In this document: piece after piece, positions 34,062-45,495 of the stretch
Numbering within the stretch: the stretch's first letter is position 1
Layout of the letters: each line of letters begins with the position of its first letter
Assembly: GCA_027605045.1 (NCBI GenBank)
Contig: JAQFWX010000064.1
Span: 1-64,000 of the forward strand
DNA length: 64,000 nucleotides
Direction: 5' to 3'
Source of the DNA: Phallus indusiatus
Lineage: Eukaryota; Basidiomycota; Agaricomycetes; Phallales; Phallaceae
Program-made: the position numbers and the translations under genes
The notes under the pieces: generated by a model
Databases searched by the model: none
Told to the model about the DNA's origin: nothing
The model's input: only the letters and a program-made list of their open reading frames with translations

Positions 34062-35964
34062 ATGTCCAAAGTTCGTCTCGCAAATCGGTGTATAATTGCG
34101 CCGAAACAGTACCGTTTTAATGCCGGACATTATTGGACTCCCGCTGCTTCACTAGGCTTGGGCTCAGGCTTCAACCGACAGACAGCGACAAGATTTTTTG
34201 GATGCACATCTTCATTACGGTACTCCAAGAAACCCCTGGCGGATCCTTTATCCGGAGAACCCGCTCCTTTACTTGACATAGATGTATGTTGACGGAAACT
34301 ATCATATTGGAGGACTAAAGCTCAACCTTTTTTTCGGCATTGTAGCACACTCAACTTGAAATCATCCGCAACGAACACCCATCCACTCCTCCTGACCCGT
34401 CATCTTTAATTTTTGGTCACACATTTGCAAGTTATATTTTTCCTAATTGCCTCGTCTTTGTGTTACTGTCACTCATCTTAATTTTTTTTTTACTTCAGAC
34501 AGATCACATGCTGACCATTCCATGGTCATCTACAGTTGGATGGAGTAAGCCCAAAATTGTACCATGTGAGTATGCATTGGTTTTCGTATATGAATATTCA
34601 ATCGCATTTCAATTTACATGAAACACAACCAGATGGTCCTTTGGCTCTCGACCCGTCTGTAACTGTCCTTCATTACGCTCAGACTCTCTTCGAGGGGATG
34701 AAAGCTTACAGGGATGAGAAAGGGAAAGTCACCCTGTTCCGTCCTGATATGAACATGAAGCGAATGAATACCAGTGCTGCTCGAATTGCTTTACCGGTCA
34801 ATCTGTTTCTTCAGTCTTTAATTACAATTGATTAAAGCGGGAAAAAATCTAGACGTTTAACGGAGAGGCTTTATTAGAGCTCATCAAATCATTAATACAT
34901 TTAGATCGTCATTGGATCCCCCAGTTGCCCGGATACAGTTTATATGTCAGACCGACATTAAGTTGATTCCCGTTTTCGCATGTTTTCTTTCTCATTCTCA
35001 TTGTTTTTCCCCCCCTTTCTAGTTGGGACGCAACGTGCCTTGGGCGTTGGTCCGCCAAATGAAGCCTTGTTATTTGTCATATGTAGTCCTGTTGGACCTT
35101 ATTATGCAGGCGGATTCAAACCCATTCCATTGTACGGCACTACAGAGTTTGTGCGAGCCTATCCCGGAGGTATGTACGCGCGATAATATCGGTATTTTTA
35201 TTCATCGATTTAACATGATATAATTCGTGATCACAAGGTACTGGTGGATATAAGCTAGGTGCGAATTATGCACCGGGAGTGGTTCCCCAACGGACTGCTG
35301 CCAAGCATGGTTATGCACAAAATCTTTGGCTGCATGGACCAGATCATCATTTGACCGAGGTTTGTTTACTTCTGCGTTGTGTTTGGTATAGATAGCTTTG
35401 CTAACGTATTGTGTCTTAGGTTGGTACAATGAATCTATTTGTGGTCTTCCGGAAGGCAGATGGAAGTCAGTCTTGGTCATATTTATCTGGATCTTTTCTA
35501 ATTTTGTGCAGCACTTGAGCTGGCAACCCCTCCGCTTGACGGGATGATATTGCCTGGTATTACTCGTGATTCCGTTGTTTCTTTGGCGAGAGACCATGTC
35601 TCTGGACACACTGTGCTTGATGGACTAGCACAAAAATTCGAGATAGTAGAACGGCCGATTACGATGAAAGAGGTTGAAGCAGCTGCCAATAATGGTACCC
35701 TGGTGGAACTGTTTGGGACTGGTAAGCCATCAGTGCCGGCGATGATGTGATGAACTGTTTCTCATTGTCTGTTCTGTCTGTATAGGAACGGCAGCTATTA
35801 TATGCCCTGTGAGCAAGATTGGATACCTTGGCAGGGACATTATAATTCCTACTGGTGATGATTCGACTGGGCTCGGGCCTGTGTCTGGAGTGATGTTAAA
35901 ACAGATTTCTGGGAGACAGCTGGGGACGATACCCAGTGATTGGAGTGTGGTTGTCGGGGAGTAG
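34062..35964 (+). CDS. BAT1: Branched-chain amino acid aminotransferase
   Basis: This is a PLP-dependent class IV transaminase of leucine, isoleucine and valine metabolism. Exon 1 encodes a basic, hydroxylated N-terminus ([21 protein letters not shown]) that looks like a mitochondrial presequence. Later exons read [47 protein letters not shown] (with the PLP lysine), [10 protein letters not shown] and [14 protein letters not shown], and the last reads [19 protein letters not shown] before TAG 35962-35964. At least eight short introns are needed. The two introns near 34310-34500 and 34800-35020 are longer or composite, so small exons there are uncertain. It is a mitochondrial-type form, given the presequence. 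Confidence 0.92.
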
Positions 35965-36429
35965 CTAACTTGGATATTTAGATGTGGTACTTTACATATC
36001 ATACTTTTATCAATAAACACAAATAAATATGATGGATAGATGATGACGAGCACAAGGACATGCCAGCCAATGGCCAAAAGAGCGCACGAGCGCTTGGAAA
36101 AAAAAACAGGGCCCCTATATAAACAGCTGGGCGAATATGCCTCACTTTGCACGTACACACACACCTCTCTCTCTTTCACCTTTCTTCCCTCCCACTCTAT
36201 CTCCACTGTCTCACCTTGCATCGAAATTCCGTATCCCCACTTAATCCCCGCCGAACTGTCTGCTCTCGTACTGTTCATAGCACTTGACATAACATGGTGG
36301 ATGGCAGTCTAGACATGTTCTGACACTGTGATTGGCTAACAACCACAGACCACAGACCACAGTTACAGGTAAGGTCTCTCTCTCTTCCCTCTAACCCGCC
36401 TTCCGCAGTGCACGCTAACTCACCTGTCA

Positions 36430-36510
36430 CAACTAGCCTGTTACGGATAGCATATAGCGCCGTCAACTGGGGAGAGACAAAGTCACTAGTTATCCGTAAC
36501 AGGCTAGTTG
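36430..36510. repeat. 20-bp perfect inverted repeat with a 41-nt loop
   Basis: Arms at 36430-36449 and 36491-36510 are perfect reverse complements (CAACTAGCCTGTTACGGATA). A further partial direct copy, CAACTAGCCTGTG, starts at 36519. The arrangement could be terminal repeats of a tiny non-autonomous element, a cruciform-forming site or paired regulator sites. No target-site duplication is obvious. Confidence 0.85.
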
Positions 36511-36576
36511 CACGTGCCAACTAGCCTGTGTGGGTGGTCTGACCAGTCCTGGCCTGACTTTGCTGGCACGCTCGTT

Positions 36577-36639
36577 CCCCGAGTCCACTGCCCCGAGCCA
36601 TTCCCCGAGTCATTCCCCGAGCCATGCTGACTCGGGGAA
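36577..36639. repeat. Cluster of CCCCGAG motifs
   Basis: CCCCGAG occurs at 36577, 36591, 36603 and 36615 with one inverted copy (CTCGGGG) at 36631. TTCCCCGAGTC at 36601-36611 and GACTCGGGGAA at 36629-36639 form an 11-bp inverted repeat. Spacing of 12-14 bp suggests a regulator array about 210-270 bp upstream of the Bim1-like start codon. Confidence 0.7.
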
Positions 36640-36846
36640 AAGGGACACCGGAGAAGGCACTTTTTTGATGTCATTTGCGAGCCGTCCAGGTGTTGGGGGG
36701 AAGAAAGCGAGAGACGTACTCCCCCGGACACCTTGTTACTTATAAATATTTTCCTCGAAAAAACCAATCGCTGCTTGTATATTCAATATTGACATTGGCC
36801 CGCAAGAGTCTCTCTTATTTACCCTCTTGTCTTGCTTTTTGAAATC

Positions 36847-37740
36847 ATGTTCCATCAATTGGCCATTTTACTCGGGTCCCTCGTCCTAGCACAAGCTCAT
36901 TTTACCTTGAATTATCCCCCTAGTCGTGGTTTCAATGAGGGAAACGTACGTTAGATTTTCAACGCTCTTCTTCCTCTCCCCGTTTGATTCTGATGCCCGA
37001 GGCAGGAAGTAAATTTTTGTGGTCAGCAAAATTCCATCTCCTTCATCCTAGGAGAATCTGAGCATTTCCTTTCCAGACGGCTTCAATAATCCTAGTGCAA
37101 ATCGGACCGAGTTCCCCATTGGGGGCACTGGTATCGTCACTATTACTAGCGAACACCCGATGGCTGAACGTAGGTTTATTTTTTCTTCCTTTCTTTAATC
37201 TTCTCCAGTATTCGTTACTGATCTTACCTTAGTCCTCGTTGGATTATCCACCTTGAACGATCCAACGATGTTTACTGATTTCAACCACACTCAGAATGGC
37301 ACAGCATATCCATTCTTGGTCCCATTTATAGTAATGCATGCCCAAGGCGACGCTTGCTTGCCTGTCAATCCCAGTTCACTCGGAATTTCCGAAGTCCACG
37401 ATGGTGCAAACGCAACCATTATGGTTCAATTCGACGGCCCAGACGGCGTTTTATATCAGGTAAATAATCATATAGATAACCACAAGTGTACACCTAAATT
37501 TATTTATTTTCCTCCTTTTAGTGCGCCGATATTGTTTTGTCCGCTAATGCCACTGTTCCCAGTTCCGTCAAGTGCGATAACGCAACTGGCGCTTTCCCCA
37601 CTTCCACTTCCCCAGCCTCGTCTCAAGGTCAGAGTGGCTCTGGCGGTAGTGGCAACGCCGCTATACCCCTGTCCGCCATTTCTTATATTACTAGCTCAGT
37701 TGTGATTGGTTTTGCGATAGCCACTCTTGTTTTGGTCTAA
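36847..37740 (+). CDS. Bim1-like (X325, LPMO-like) GPI-anchored copper protein
   Basis: The signal peptide MFHQLAILLGSLVLAQA is followed directly by histidine (HFTLNYPPSRGF), the mature N-terminal His of the copper-binding brace in LPMO-like X325/Bim1 proteins. The next exons give EVNFCDGFNN, RTEFPIGGTGIVTITSEHP (second His), FTDFNHTQNG and AQGDACLPVN, then a Ser/Gly-rich linker and a hydrophobic GPI-type C-terminus (AIPLSAISYITSSVVIGFAI) ending at TAA 37738-37740. Four introns are inferred. Cryptococcus Bim1 works with Ctr1 in copper acquisition and does not oxidise polysaccharides. Several N-glycosylation sequons are present. Assignment to X325 rests on the N-terminal His, the cysteine spacing and the GPI tail. 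Confidence 0.87.
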
Positions 37741-38048
37741 TCCAAATATTCAAAAATCGCAGGGAAATTACTACTACTACTACTTACATAGTACTCACAA
37801 GCATGTGTGTATTGTACAGATGTTGATTTTGATTTTAAAAGAAACAATTCCTTTTCTTACGAGTCTATTGTAAATATAAAACAGCTTGCGAGACTCGGTG
37901 TATATGCTACTAGTACATCTGCAAGTTAATTAGAGTTGACTTGGAATCAGTACTCGGCATCAGTCGGCGGGGTTCTAAGCAAGCTGACAAAGCGAATCCT
38001 CTCAGCCAGAAATAAGAAATACGCCACTTTTGTGCGCTGACCATCATC
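37741..38048. other. Spacer Bim1-like / RBM26-like with a CTA repeat
   Basis: This 308 bp spacer includes a short (CTA)n run at about 37768-37784 and a PUF-type TGTAAATA at 37869. There is no ORF with coding character. Confidence 0.5.
37869..37876 (+). promoter_or_regulatory. UGUAAAUA PUF-type site in the Bim1-like 3' flank
   Basis: TGTAAATA matches UGUANAUA and lies 128 bp after the Bim1-like stop codon, probably within its 3' UTR. Confidence 0.3.
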
Positions 38049-40872
38049 ATGTTGTACGATGAGTCGACAGCGTCACTATTGAGAATTTGGCTCATAAGAA
38101 CTTTACAACCCGTGTGAGTCGTTTTCAGTAATTACTGTCAAAAAATCAATTTTTGAGACCAATTTATTCTTTAGCTGCGATGCTGATCCTGAAGCTTTGG
38201 CGGATTATGTGCTCGCTTTATTAAAACATGATGCTGCCGAACCGGATTTAAGAAAAATGTTTATATCTCAACTAGAGGAATTTTTAGAAGAAGGTAGTGT
38301 TTGTTTCTTTGTCTCTTTATCACGTTCTTCCCTACCTTCTAACTCTTTTCTATAGAAGCATCCAAGTTCGTTGACACTCTTTTCGCTGCCTTACGCTCCA
38401 AATCCTATTTACCATATGAACCCATCAAAACCGAAGAACAACAAGTTGGAATTCCCATTCCTCTTGATGATCTCGTATCCGACCGTGGTCGAAAACGCAA
38501 TTTGGAGACGGACGAGGACGAACGCCCTTCACCCAAAGGTCCCAGGCTGAGCTCGGATGGTTCATTTTCTCGATTTAATCCTTCAGGAAGGAGAAGTACG
38601 TCAGTTAATGCTCGTGGAGGCCCTCGTGGTGAAGGGTCGTCTAATGTTTATTATACTCAAGACAATGGCATGCATATGTATCGTCCCCCAAATGCTTTCG
38701 GAGGAAGGGGTCGCAGGGGCATATGTAGGGATTACCACAGTGAGTATTTAAATATGTGTAGTTGTGCTTGTTTTCCCCTTGCTGTTCTAACCAGTTGTCT
38801 AGAGAATGGCTTTTGTGCTCGAGGTTCTCTCTGTCAGTATAGTCATGGTGATGACGCGGTTGTTCCTCCCATGCTATATCCAAATATGTTGGCAGGAGTT
38901 CCTCCTTTTATGCCCATGTATCCTGCTATGGCTTCGCTTATGTCCAATGCACCATACGATCCACACGAATCACGTATGGAGATGGGTGAACGGCCGCAGA
39001 GGAGTTCATCAAAGCATATGAGTGACCCTGTCTCGTCGACGGAACTTCCTGTCGTTCAAGACCTGACTCCTCAAGATCCAGTCGAAGTGGCTAGTAAAGG
39101 AGATCCTGTTATTCAACCCAACGGTTTTACCCATAACTTTGGCACTCCCCGAAGAATGCAACCGCAACAAACACACATGATGCCTCCAAATATGTCGCCT
39201 ATTTTCCCCGATGGAATGACTGACATGTTTAATATGGGACTTTCAATACCTCCACACAGCAATGACCCCTCCTCGCTGATGCATCAACACCAGAATAATA
39301 TGTCTTTCAAACAAGGCTCAAAAGGATTGTTTCCTAGCGATTCACAGTCTTCCCGCCATCCGCCCCGGGATGACAAGACTTTAGTGGTTGAAAAAATTCC
39401 TGACGAAAAGTTATCCATGGAAGCAGTTAATGATTGGTTCAAAAAATTTGGTACTGTCACGAACGTTGCGATCGATTCTTCAAGCGGGAAAGCTCTTGTT
39501 ACCTTTTCGAATCATGCGGAAGCTCAAAATGCTTGGAAGTCTGAAGAAGCCATATTCGGCAACAGATTTGTCAAGGTCTTTTGGCATCGACCTCTAGAAG
39601 GTCATGGTGCGATAGGACAAAGAGCATTAGCCGCTTCTGCCTCGTTCATGAAGAGTTTATCGACTGACTACCCTTCTCGAGTAAGATCCCACCAAGAATC
39701 TTCGCTTGTGGACGTCCCGGTGTCCAAAGTTCCGACGACAAATGCTGCTGCCTTGGCTGCACGTCAACGTGCACTGGAGCAACAAATCTCGCAACAAAAA
39801 GTACTATTATCTCGTTTGGGTGCTGCCAAAACCCCTCAGGAAAAGGAAGAAATCATGGAAAGTCTGAAAAGCTTGCAGAACAAACCTTTACCCCCTACCC
39901 AACCAACAACGCCGTCTATAGACTCGTCTCCGCAAGACGCTGCTTTATCCAAACCGTCAGAAGATAAAATGGTGACGGACCATCAGGAATCAGACTCACG
40001 CGTGGAACAAAAAACAACATCAACCCCCCCGAATTCAGGTGCGGCTAAAGACAGCCAGCAGACTGCAGCTTTGCTAGAAAAGCTTTCGTTACTCAAAGCA
40101 GAGGTATCATTCTCGCTTTCTTGTTTTTATATTCTATTATATCTTATTTACACGCATTTGTGTAGGCAACGCGAATAGGTGTACCTGACGTCGAAATCAA
40201 TTCGGATCATCATTTCCCTTCGAGACCATACAAACCCTATCGCGGGCGAGGAGGATTTCGTGGCAGAGGCTTTACTGCGAATGCTAGAGGTGGACCACCT
40301 CGTGGAAGTATGAAGCTGGACAATCGTCCTCGAAGATTACTTATACAAGGTGTTCCCTCTACTGATGAGGCAGTACAGGCAGTGAGGACGTATTACCAGG
40401 TACCTCTACATTTAATCTTTTTTTCTAAAAGTCCCGATAGTTGACTCACTGATTGTTATTTAGAATCTGGGCAGTCTAGAATCGTTTGGTAAGCTGGAAG
40501 ATGGACAAATAATGGTTCAGTTCTGGAGTCGTGCTACTGCTGAATCTGTAAGTTTTTGTTCATGAAAAACGGGGTCCGGTACTGATAAAATTGCACACAA
40601 AGGCATTAGCAAGTGGCGTGGATATACCATCGGTGGGCAAAGTCAAAGTCAGCTGGCATTCTGGACCAACACCTTCCTTCGCTCCCGTATCCGTGCCTTC
40701 CCGGACCACAGACTCAGGCGCAAAGATTCATAACGATTACGCTGATACCAAGGATAGTTACGCAGATGGTAACACGGTTGTCCCCGATGCCGAAGAAAGT
40801 GGATGGGGGCAGTCCTTCGACGACGAGGGCGAAAGTAGACGGAGACGTTCACGATCTCGCTCTTTCTCATGA
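38049..40872 (+). CDS. RBM26/RBM27-type PWI, CCCH and RRM protein
   Basis: The N-terminus (LLRIWLIRTLQPVCDADPEALADYVLALLKHD) is the PWI-like fold of RBM26/27, whose yeast relatives work with the MTREC/PAXT nuclear RNA-surveillance machinery. A CCCH finger follows with exact C-x8-C-x5-C-x3-H spacing (CRDYHKNGFC...CQYSH) once the 63-nt intron 38740-38802 is removed. RRM1 is at about 39377-39595 (KTLVVEKIPDEKLS, KALVTFSNHAEAQNAW, VKVFWHRP). A coiled coil (RQRALEQQISQQKVLLSRL) and a low-complexity region follow, then RGRGGFRGRGF and a second, divergent RRM spread over the last three exons (RRLLIQGVP, GQIMVQFWSRATAES, GKVKVSWH). The tail SRRRRSRSRSFS ends at TGA 40870-40872. The start is ATG 38049. 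Confidence 0.9.
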
Positions 40873-41025
40873 ATGGAGAAGCATATATCATAACGATAAG
40901 GTTACGAGACTGTTCATGTAGTGCACGCATTTTATTTCTGTATACATTAGAGACACGGAGGCTACAATTTATCCGTAATTATTAGTTAGTCTTACAGATT
41001 ATCAGGAATTGCTAGGGTGTGAAGT

Positions 41026-44000
41026 TCAAAGAATGTCGTCATCATCTTCCACCAAAAAACTATCAAGGGAGTATTGGTCAGTCGACCTATTTGGTGAACT
41101 TGACTTTTTGACATTGCGAAACAAGTTGCGGCTCCGTCCAAAAGGACCTTGACGAATGACTCCAGAGCGGAATTCTGGTACTTGACTGTTCGGATGCATT
41201 TGTGTTAGTAGACTTTGCCGGTAGGCCATCGTTTGGTTGTAAGAAATTGGCCTCTGAGATGGGGAAAGCTCTTCTAAAAATCTACAAATTGACGTAATAA
41301 GAACCACACCTAAATTTTTGAATGAAGTACATTACGAACCGTCTATCCGAGTCCCGTTCTACATCACTCACAGAGTCGTCAGAGGAACATTCGCCAGACA
41401 CCTCAGCCTCTAAATCCAAAAAACGATCACGAGTCTTGGGCACATTTGTAGAGATATCATTTGATTGTGAAGGTGATGATTTGATGGCAATTTGTCGTTT
41501 CTGGCGTTTTGCTGGAGGTTTAGCTGGCTTCGGAGACGAAGTGGAAGATCGACTAAAGTTCACCCGTGGTTGGGATGATTGCGCCTGTTTATATTGCTTA
41601 GATACTCGTGTTTCACCGTCGACCGGATCTGAATTTAGGAGCCATGAATGATCATCATTCTCCTTACCGGATGGGCATGTCTTTCCTGCGACTTCTGGAT
41701 TTGGGGAATCAATGCATTCTACCGAGGACGACGAGCTTGACGGTGCTAGACACTTGGCTTTTAAGAAAGGATCTAATCCAAGTTCAATATCTTTATCATC
41801 GCTATCGTCGGCCATCTCCTGCTCAAGCTGTGAAAGTGTTGTCCCAGAAACAGTCTTCTTCCGACGTTTTGTCGTACCTGTAGATTTAACTTTCGCAGTG
41901 CTTCGAGATTTAGGTAGCTTTTTCGTTACATCCTTTTTTTCCGCATTGGAAGTAACCTTGCATCTTTTCTTAGATGTTTCGGCGAGGAGCTCAGAGCTTG
42001 GAATGAAACCATCAGCAGCGCCTGGTGGAACGTTGTGATATCGTGGTGCACTTCCCGCCTTTCTTTTCTTTCCTCTGGAAGGACCTGAGGCCTTCCCAGT
42101 TTCGTTTGTTTCTCTTATATACTCCTCGATAGGCATCTCGGTTTCTTGGTATACCGGTTTTAAGTCGGCCGGAAGAAGGCGTTCGACATCGGCATAGAGT
42201 TCTAAGGTATCCCCGCGAAGGATTGATTTTTGAGTGCTTTCATAGTCGCGCCGGGCTTTATCCCAGTTGGCCTCTTCTCTGGTTTCAGATAAAAGGACTT
42301 CAACTCTCCCAGCGCGACGACGACCAGTTCTACCAATTCTCTGAAGCTAGGGAGAAATATCTCAAGATCTTACCAGAAATTAAGATGTTGTCATTCTCTT
42401 ACCATCCGAATTGGAGTTTTTTGCGCGTCGTAGCAAATAATACAATCCACTTCTCCAATGTCCAGCCCTTCTTCCCCGATAGAAGTAGCAACTAGAACAT
42501 TGAATTCGCCATCCTTGAATCTTTGTATAATCTAAGTCAATATTCACGATTCGAGATGGTTAGCGATACCAATACGTTGAAGAAACAGATGACTCACGCC
42601 GAGTTGCTCTGATTGAACAATGCCCTTATTTCCTTGTTTATCCGTACCTTGTCCTACAAACCGGGTAGCTTTTATAATGGGCTGGTGTATATTCAATGCA
42701 CTGACGATTTCGTCGACGACCATCCGATAATTGGCAAAGATCATCATTTTTGATTCGCTATCCCGCCCGGTTTCAAGATTATGCTCATGTTCGCCTTGAA
42801 AATAATCCAGTGCCAACGCTATCAGTTTTTCGACTTTGGGATGAGCGGAGAATCCTTCGCTACGCTGTCGATCCAGCTCCGTTATGACGTCCTGGAAGAG
42901 AGGGTCCTGTGCCAGCTTGGTTTTTTTGACTTCCCCTTGACTGTCTTCCAGAGAGCCTTGTAAATGCTCGTAACACATGTTCAAACTGAATTCGATCTAG
43001 GAGAATGAGTTAGATCAATACAAACAACGCGAAAAAGTAAGCTGGATTACGAGGTAGCTCATGGCTTGCGCCAACATTCTGAGCTGATTTAATACGCCAT
43101 AGACGAAAGGAGGACTTCTTGCATTTCTTCTGCACTCGGCTTGAAGGGCTGTGCATCGGTATGGATGTAGTTTCACGACATCCAGATTAGGCATTAATCC
43201 AAGATTAGCTACTTTTTTTGCGACTTTCTAGATAGTATTTCAGCTAGTAGGCCAAAAGTAGAGTGTCGTTACATACATTCATAATTTTGACCAACAGGTC
43301 GCGGACGCGAACAATTTCCTCATTCATTTTGATGATGTGAGTAGTAATTTTCTGTTCAATTCAGAGGACTTCAGAGACGGGGGAGAAAGAAAAGGGGAAC
43401 TGGATATTCACTTTGGGTAAAATATATTTACGCAAATCGATACTATTCTCATCCCTAATTTCGATGCGACTGATATGCAAAGCATCAATGATTTTTTGAA
43501 CAGCTTCTGGGTTCGAACCAGGCGTCGCCGTCAAGGCAAGAACTCGGAAATGACCATTTTTAACCATAAGATAGCGGACTATTTGTGCATATGTATGGTC
43601 GCCAGTTCCGCGATGTGCCTCATCTGTTCGAAAGACAGTTTGAGAAAAGGACCGGCTGATCAGGAGAGAGAAATAACAAACCTATGACCAAAAGCACCAC
43701 ATCAGTTGGATTGCAGGCTTCGGATTGAAGGTCATTCATGAAAGTTTGAGGGGTCATAAAGAACACGCGTTTCTCACTCCACTTGTAAAGTTAGAGTCTG
43801 TTAACGTAAAAGAGAGAAATTGACACACGAATTCCGGTCGCCTTGATTTGACAGTGTGTCCGGTCAGCTCAATAGAGTGACTGCCGGGAATCCCACAAAT
43901 TTTATGACAAGCGTCGATTTGTTGGGCAACAAGAGGTTTAGTGGGAGCAAGAAATATCACTTTTCCTTCCGGAAACCAGCGGTAGTCTTAGAGCATTTTC

Positions 44001-44940
44001 AAGCATGAGCATTCCGGAGATTAATAAAAAATTGAGCATACAATTTAGCATAATCACTCCTGCGATGAATGTTTTCCCCAAACCTGTAGGTAACGAAACG
44101 AGGGAATTTTCAAAAAGTGAGTCTTGAACAATGTTGCGCTGATAATCCCGTTTGGGAATATTTATAGGATATATCCAGTGCTTTGCTAGGAGTAAGTCGG
44201 GCTTATGTTTGAACAGTGGAGGCTGCTAAGCCCAATGAATGGCGCTTCGTTGGACGAAAAGCAATTGGCACTCACCGATCTGGTCAAAAAATTAGTCAAC
44301 TAGGGACAAAACAAGTGTATTGAAGAGTATATCTGGAGAAACAACTGACCGAGAGGAAGGTATATCTTGAAGATAAAGAGTAAAATAATAATACAAGAAC
44401 AACATTAATATAGCATACCGCAAGAAAAATCGAAGTTTTGGGCATCCGTTCTGTCATCATTCTCTTCGTCTTCTTCTTCCTCCCCGTCGTATCTGACTTT
44501 TTTCTTGGAATTCGATTTAGATCGGGCTTTAGAATTGATAGGCTGCGAGAAGTCCCAGTATCTGCTTTTCTTAAATCTTGTTTTGTGTGCGGTTGATTTG
44601 TTAGGGTTTGAAGATTGAGGGTCTTCAAGAGTATCACCGAACAGAGTTCGCTGCCGTAACGGCGGGGGAGGACCTGGATTTCCCAACTTAGTGACAACAG
44701 GTGCGGAAAGAGAAGGATTATCCAAAATTTGAAGATCTTCCGGATTTATGTCGTCGAAGAAATTCTCATAATCAGTGGTGTCGCCGTCATTAGGGAGTTT
44801 GTGACAGGGGCGGGTTGCACTACTGGGAAATTCGGGGGTTTCTCGTGTGATGTTGAACCAGCCTCCAAAGCATCGATCTCGGCCAGAAAGGCTGAATTCA
44901 TTTGCATGGAGTCAACATCGAAGTATTCGTCCGAGCTCAT
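41026..44940 (-). CDS. MPH1: FANCM-family DNA helicase MPH1
   Basis: Mph1 is the fungal FANCM orthologue, a 3'-5' helicase that remodels forks and dissociates D-loops. After an acidic, disordered N-terminus ([12 protein letters not shown] at ATG 44940) come motif [14 protein letters not shown] (about 44080), [13 protein letters not shown] (about 43945), motif II DEAH with [16 protein letters not shown] (about 43580-43630) and motif III LTATPGS. The helical insert follows (about 43400-43000). The helicase C domain carries [27 protein letters not shown] and [17 protein letters not shown] (about 42740-42300). The C-terminal third is basic, acidic and disordered, ending VEDDDDIL at TGA 41026-41028. 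About eight to ten short introns lie mostly in the helicase half. Full length is near 1,000 residues or slightly more, as in other fungi. Confidence 0.92.
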
Positions 44941-45495
44941 AACTACCAGAACGCGTCGTCGCGGTAGGCGACAATGGGAATTGGTGGATCAATGGTGACC
45001 ACGGACGCGATCACGTGCCACAAATATGAGATCATCGCATTACATAATGTGACCAGCTGAGGTGCCTTGGCTCGGCAGCCGCGTCTCGATTCAACTTTGT
45101 TGGCAACGACTGAGCAATGCAACGGAGGTCGAATGCTTGTCCTCTGGTACATACTTTGAGCTGATTGCTACGACATATTCCGCCGACTCGGGCACCTGTG
45201 AACGGCGTTAAGTAAGCCATCGATACCATAAATCGATGGGTATTTCACGCGAGCATCGATTCGCACGGGTTTATCTCGGAGTGGTGTCTTCCACCTGACC
45301 TTCCCCAATACTCGCCAACACCTATACAAGTGCCTAAGTAAATTATATTATATTATATCATATTCTATTTCAATTTCATTGACTGGCTCGGGGTTCATAA
45401 ATAAATGACAGCGACGGAATAGTCCTTTCCTTCCCCCGACTTCATTTGCTAGACCTTCTTCCCCAACCAAGGCTCGTCCTCACCAACAGTCCCCA
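44941..45495. promoter_or_regulatory. Divergent promoter MPH1 / GH5-1
   Basis: This 555 bp region lies between divergent starts. It contains CACGTG at 45012-45017, an AT-rich run of TATTATAT units at about 45340-45368 and a pyrimidine-rich stretch near 45422-45445. Minus-strand frames of 60-95 codons here have no coding character. Confidence 0.45.

Larger units (their letters stand above)
35965..36846. promoter_or_regulatory. Repeat-rich 0.9 kb region upstream of the Bim1-like gene
   Basis: This stretch has no convincing gene. It holds a CT/CA-rich tract (36155-36215), three CCACAGA units at 36343-36362, a reverse CCAAT motif near 36331, a 20-bp perfect inverted repeat, a cluster of CCCCGAG motifs, a CACGTG at 36511-36516 and a TATA-like TATAAATA at 36741-36748, about 100 bp before the ATG. 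ORFs across it on both strands lack coding character. The density of short repeats suggests a regulated promoter or remnants of a small mobile element. Confidence 0.5.

Noticed and set aside
36040..36312. 90-codon frame in the Bim1-like upstream region
   Set aside because: Falls in CT/CA-rich low-complexity DNA and overlaps opposite frames of the same length; no coding character.
43500..43520. tRNA-like GGTTCGAACC box
   Set aside because: It lies inside an MPH1 exon encoding TPGSNPEA, and no cloverleaf can be drawn around it.
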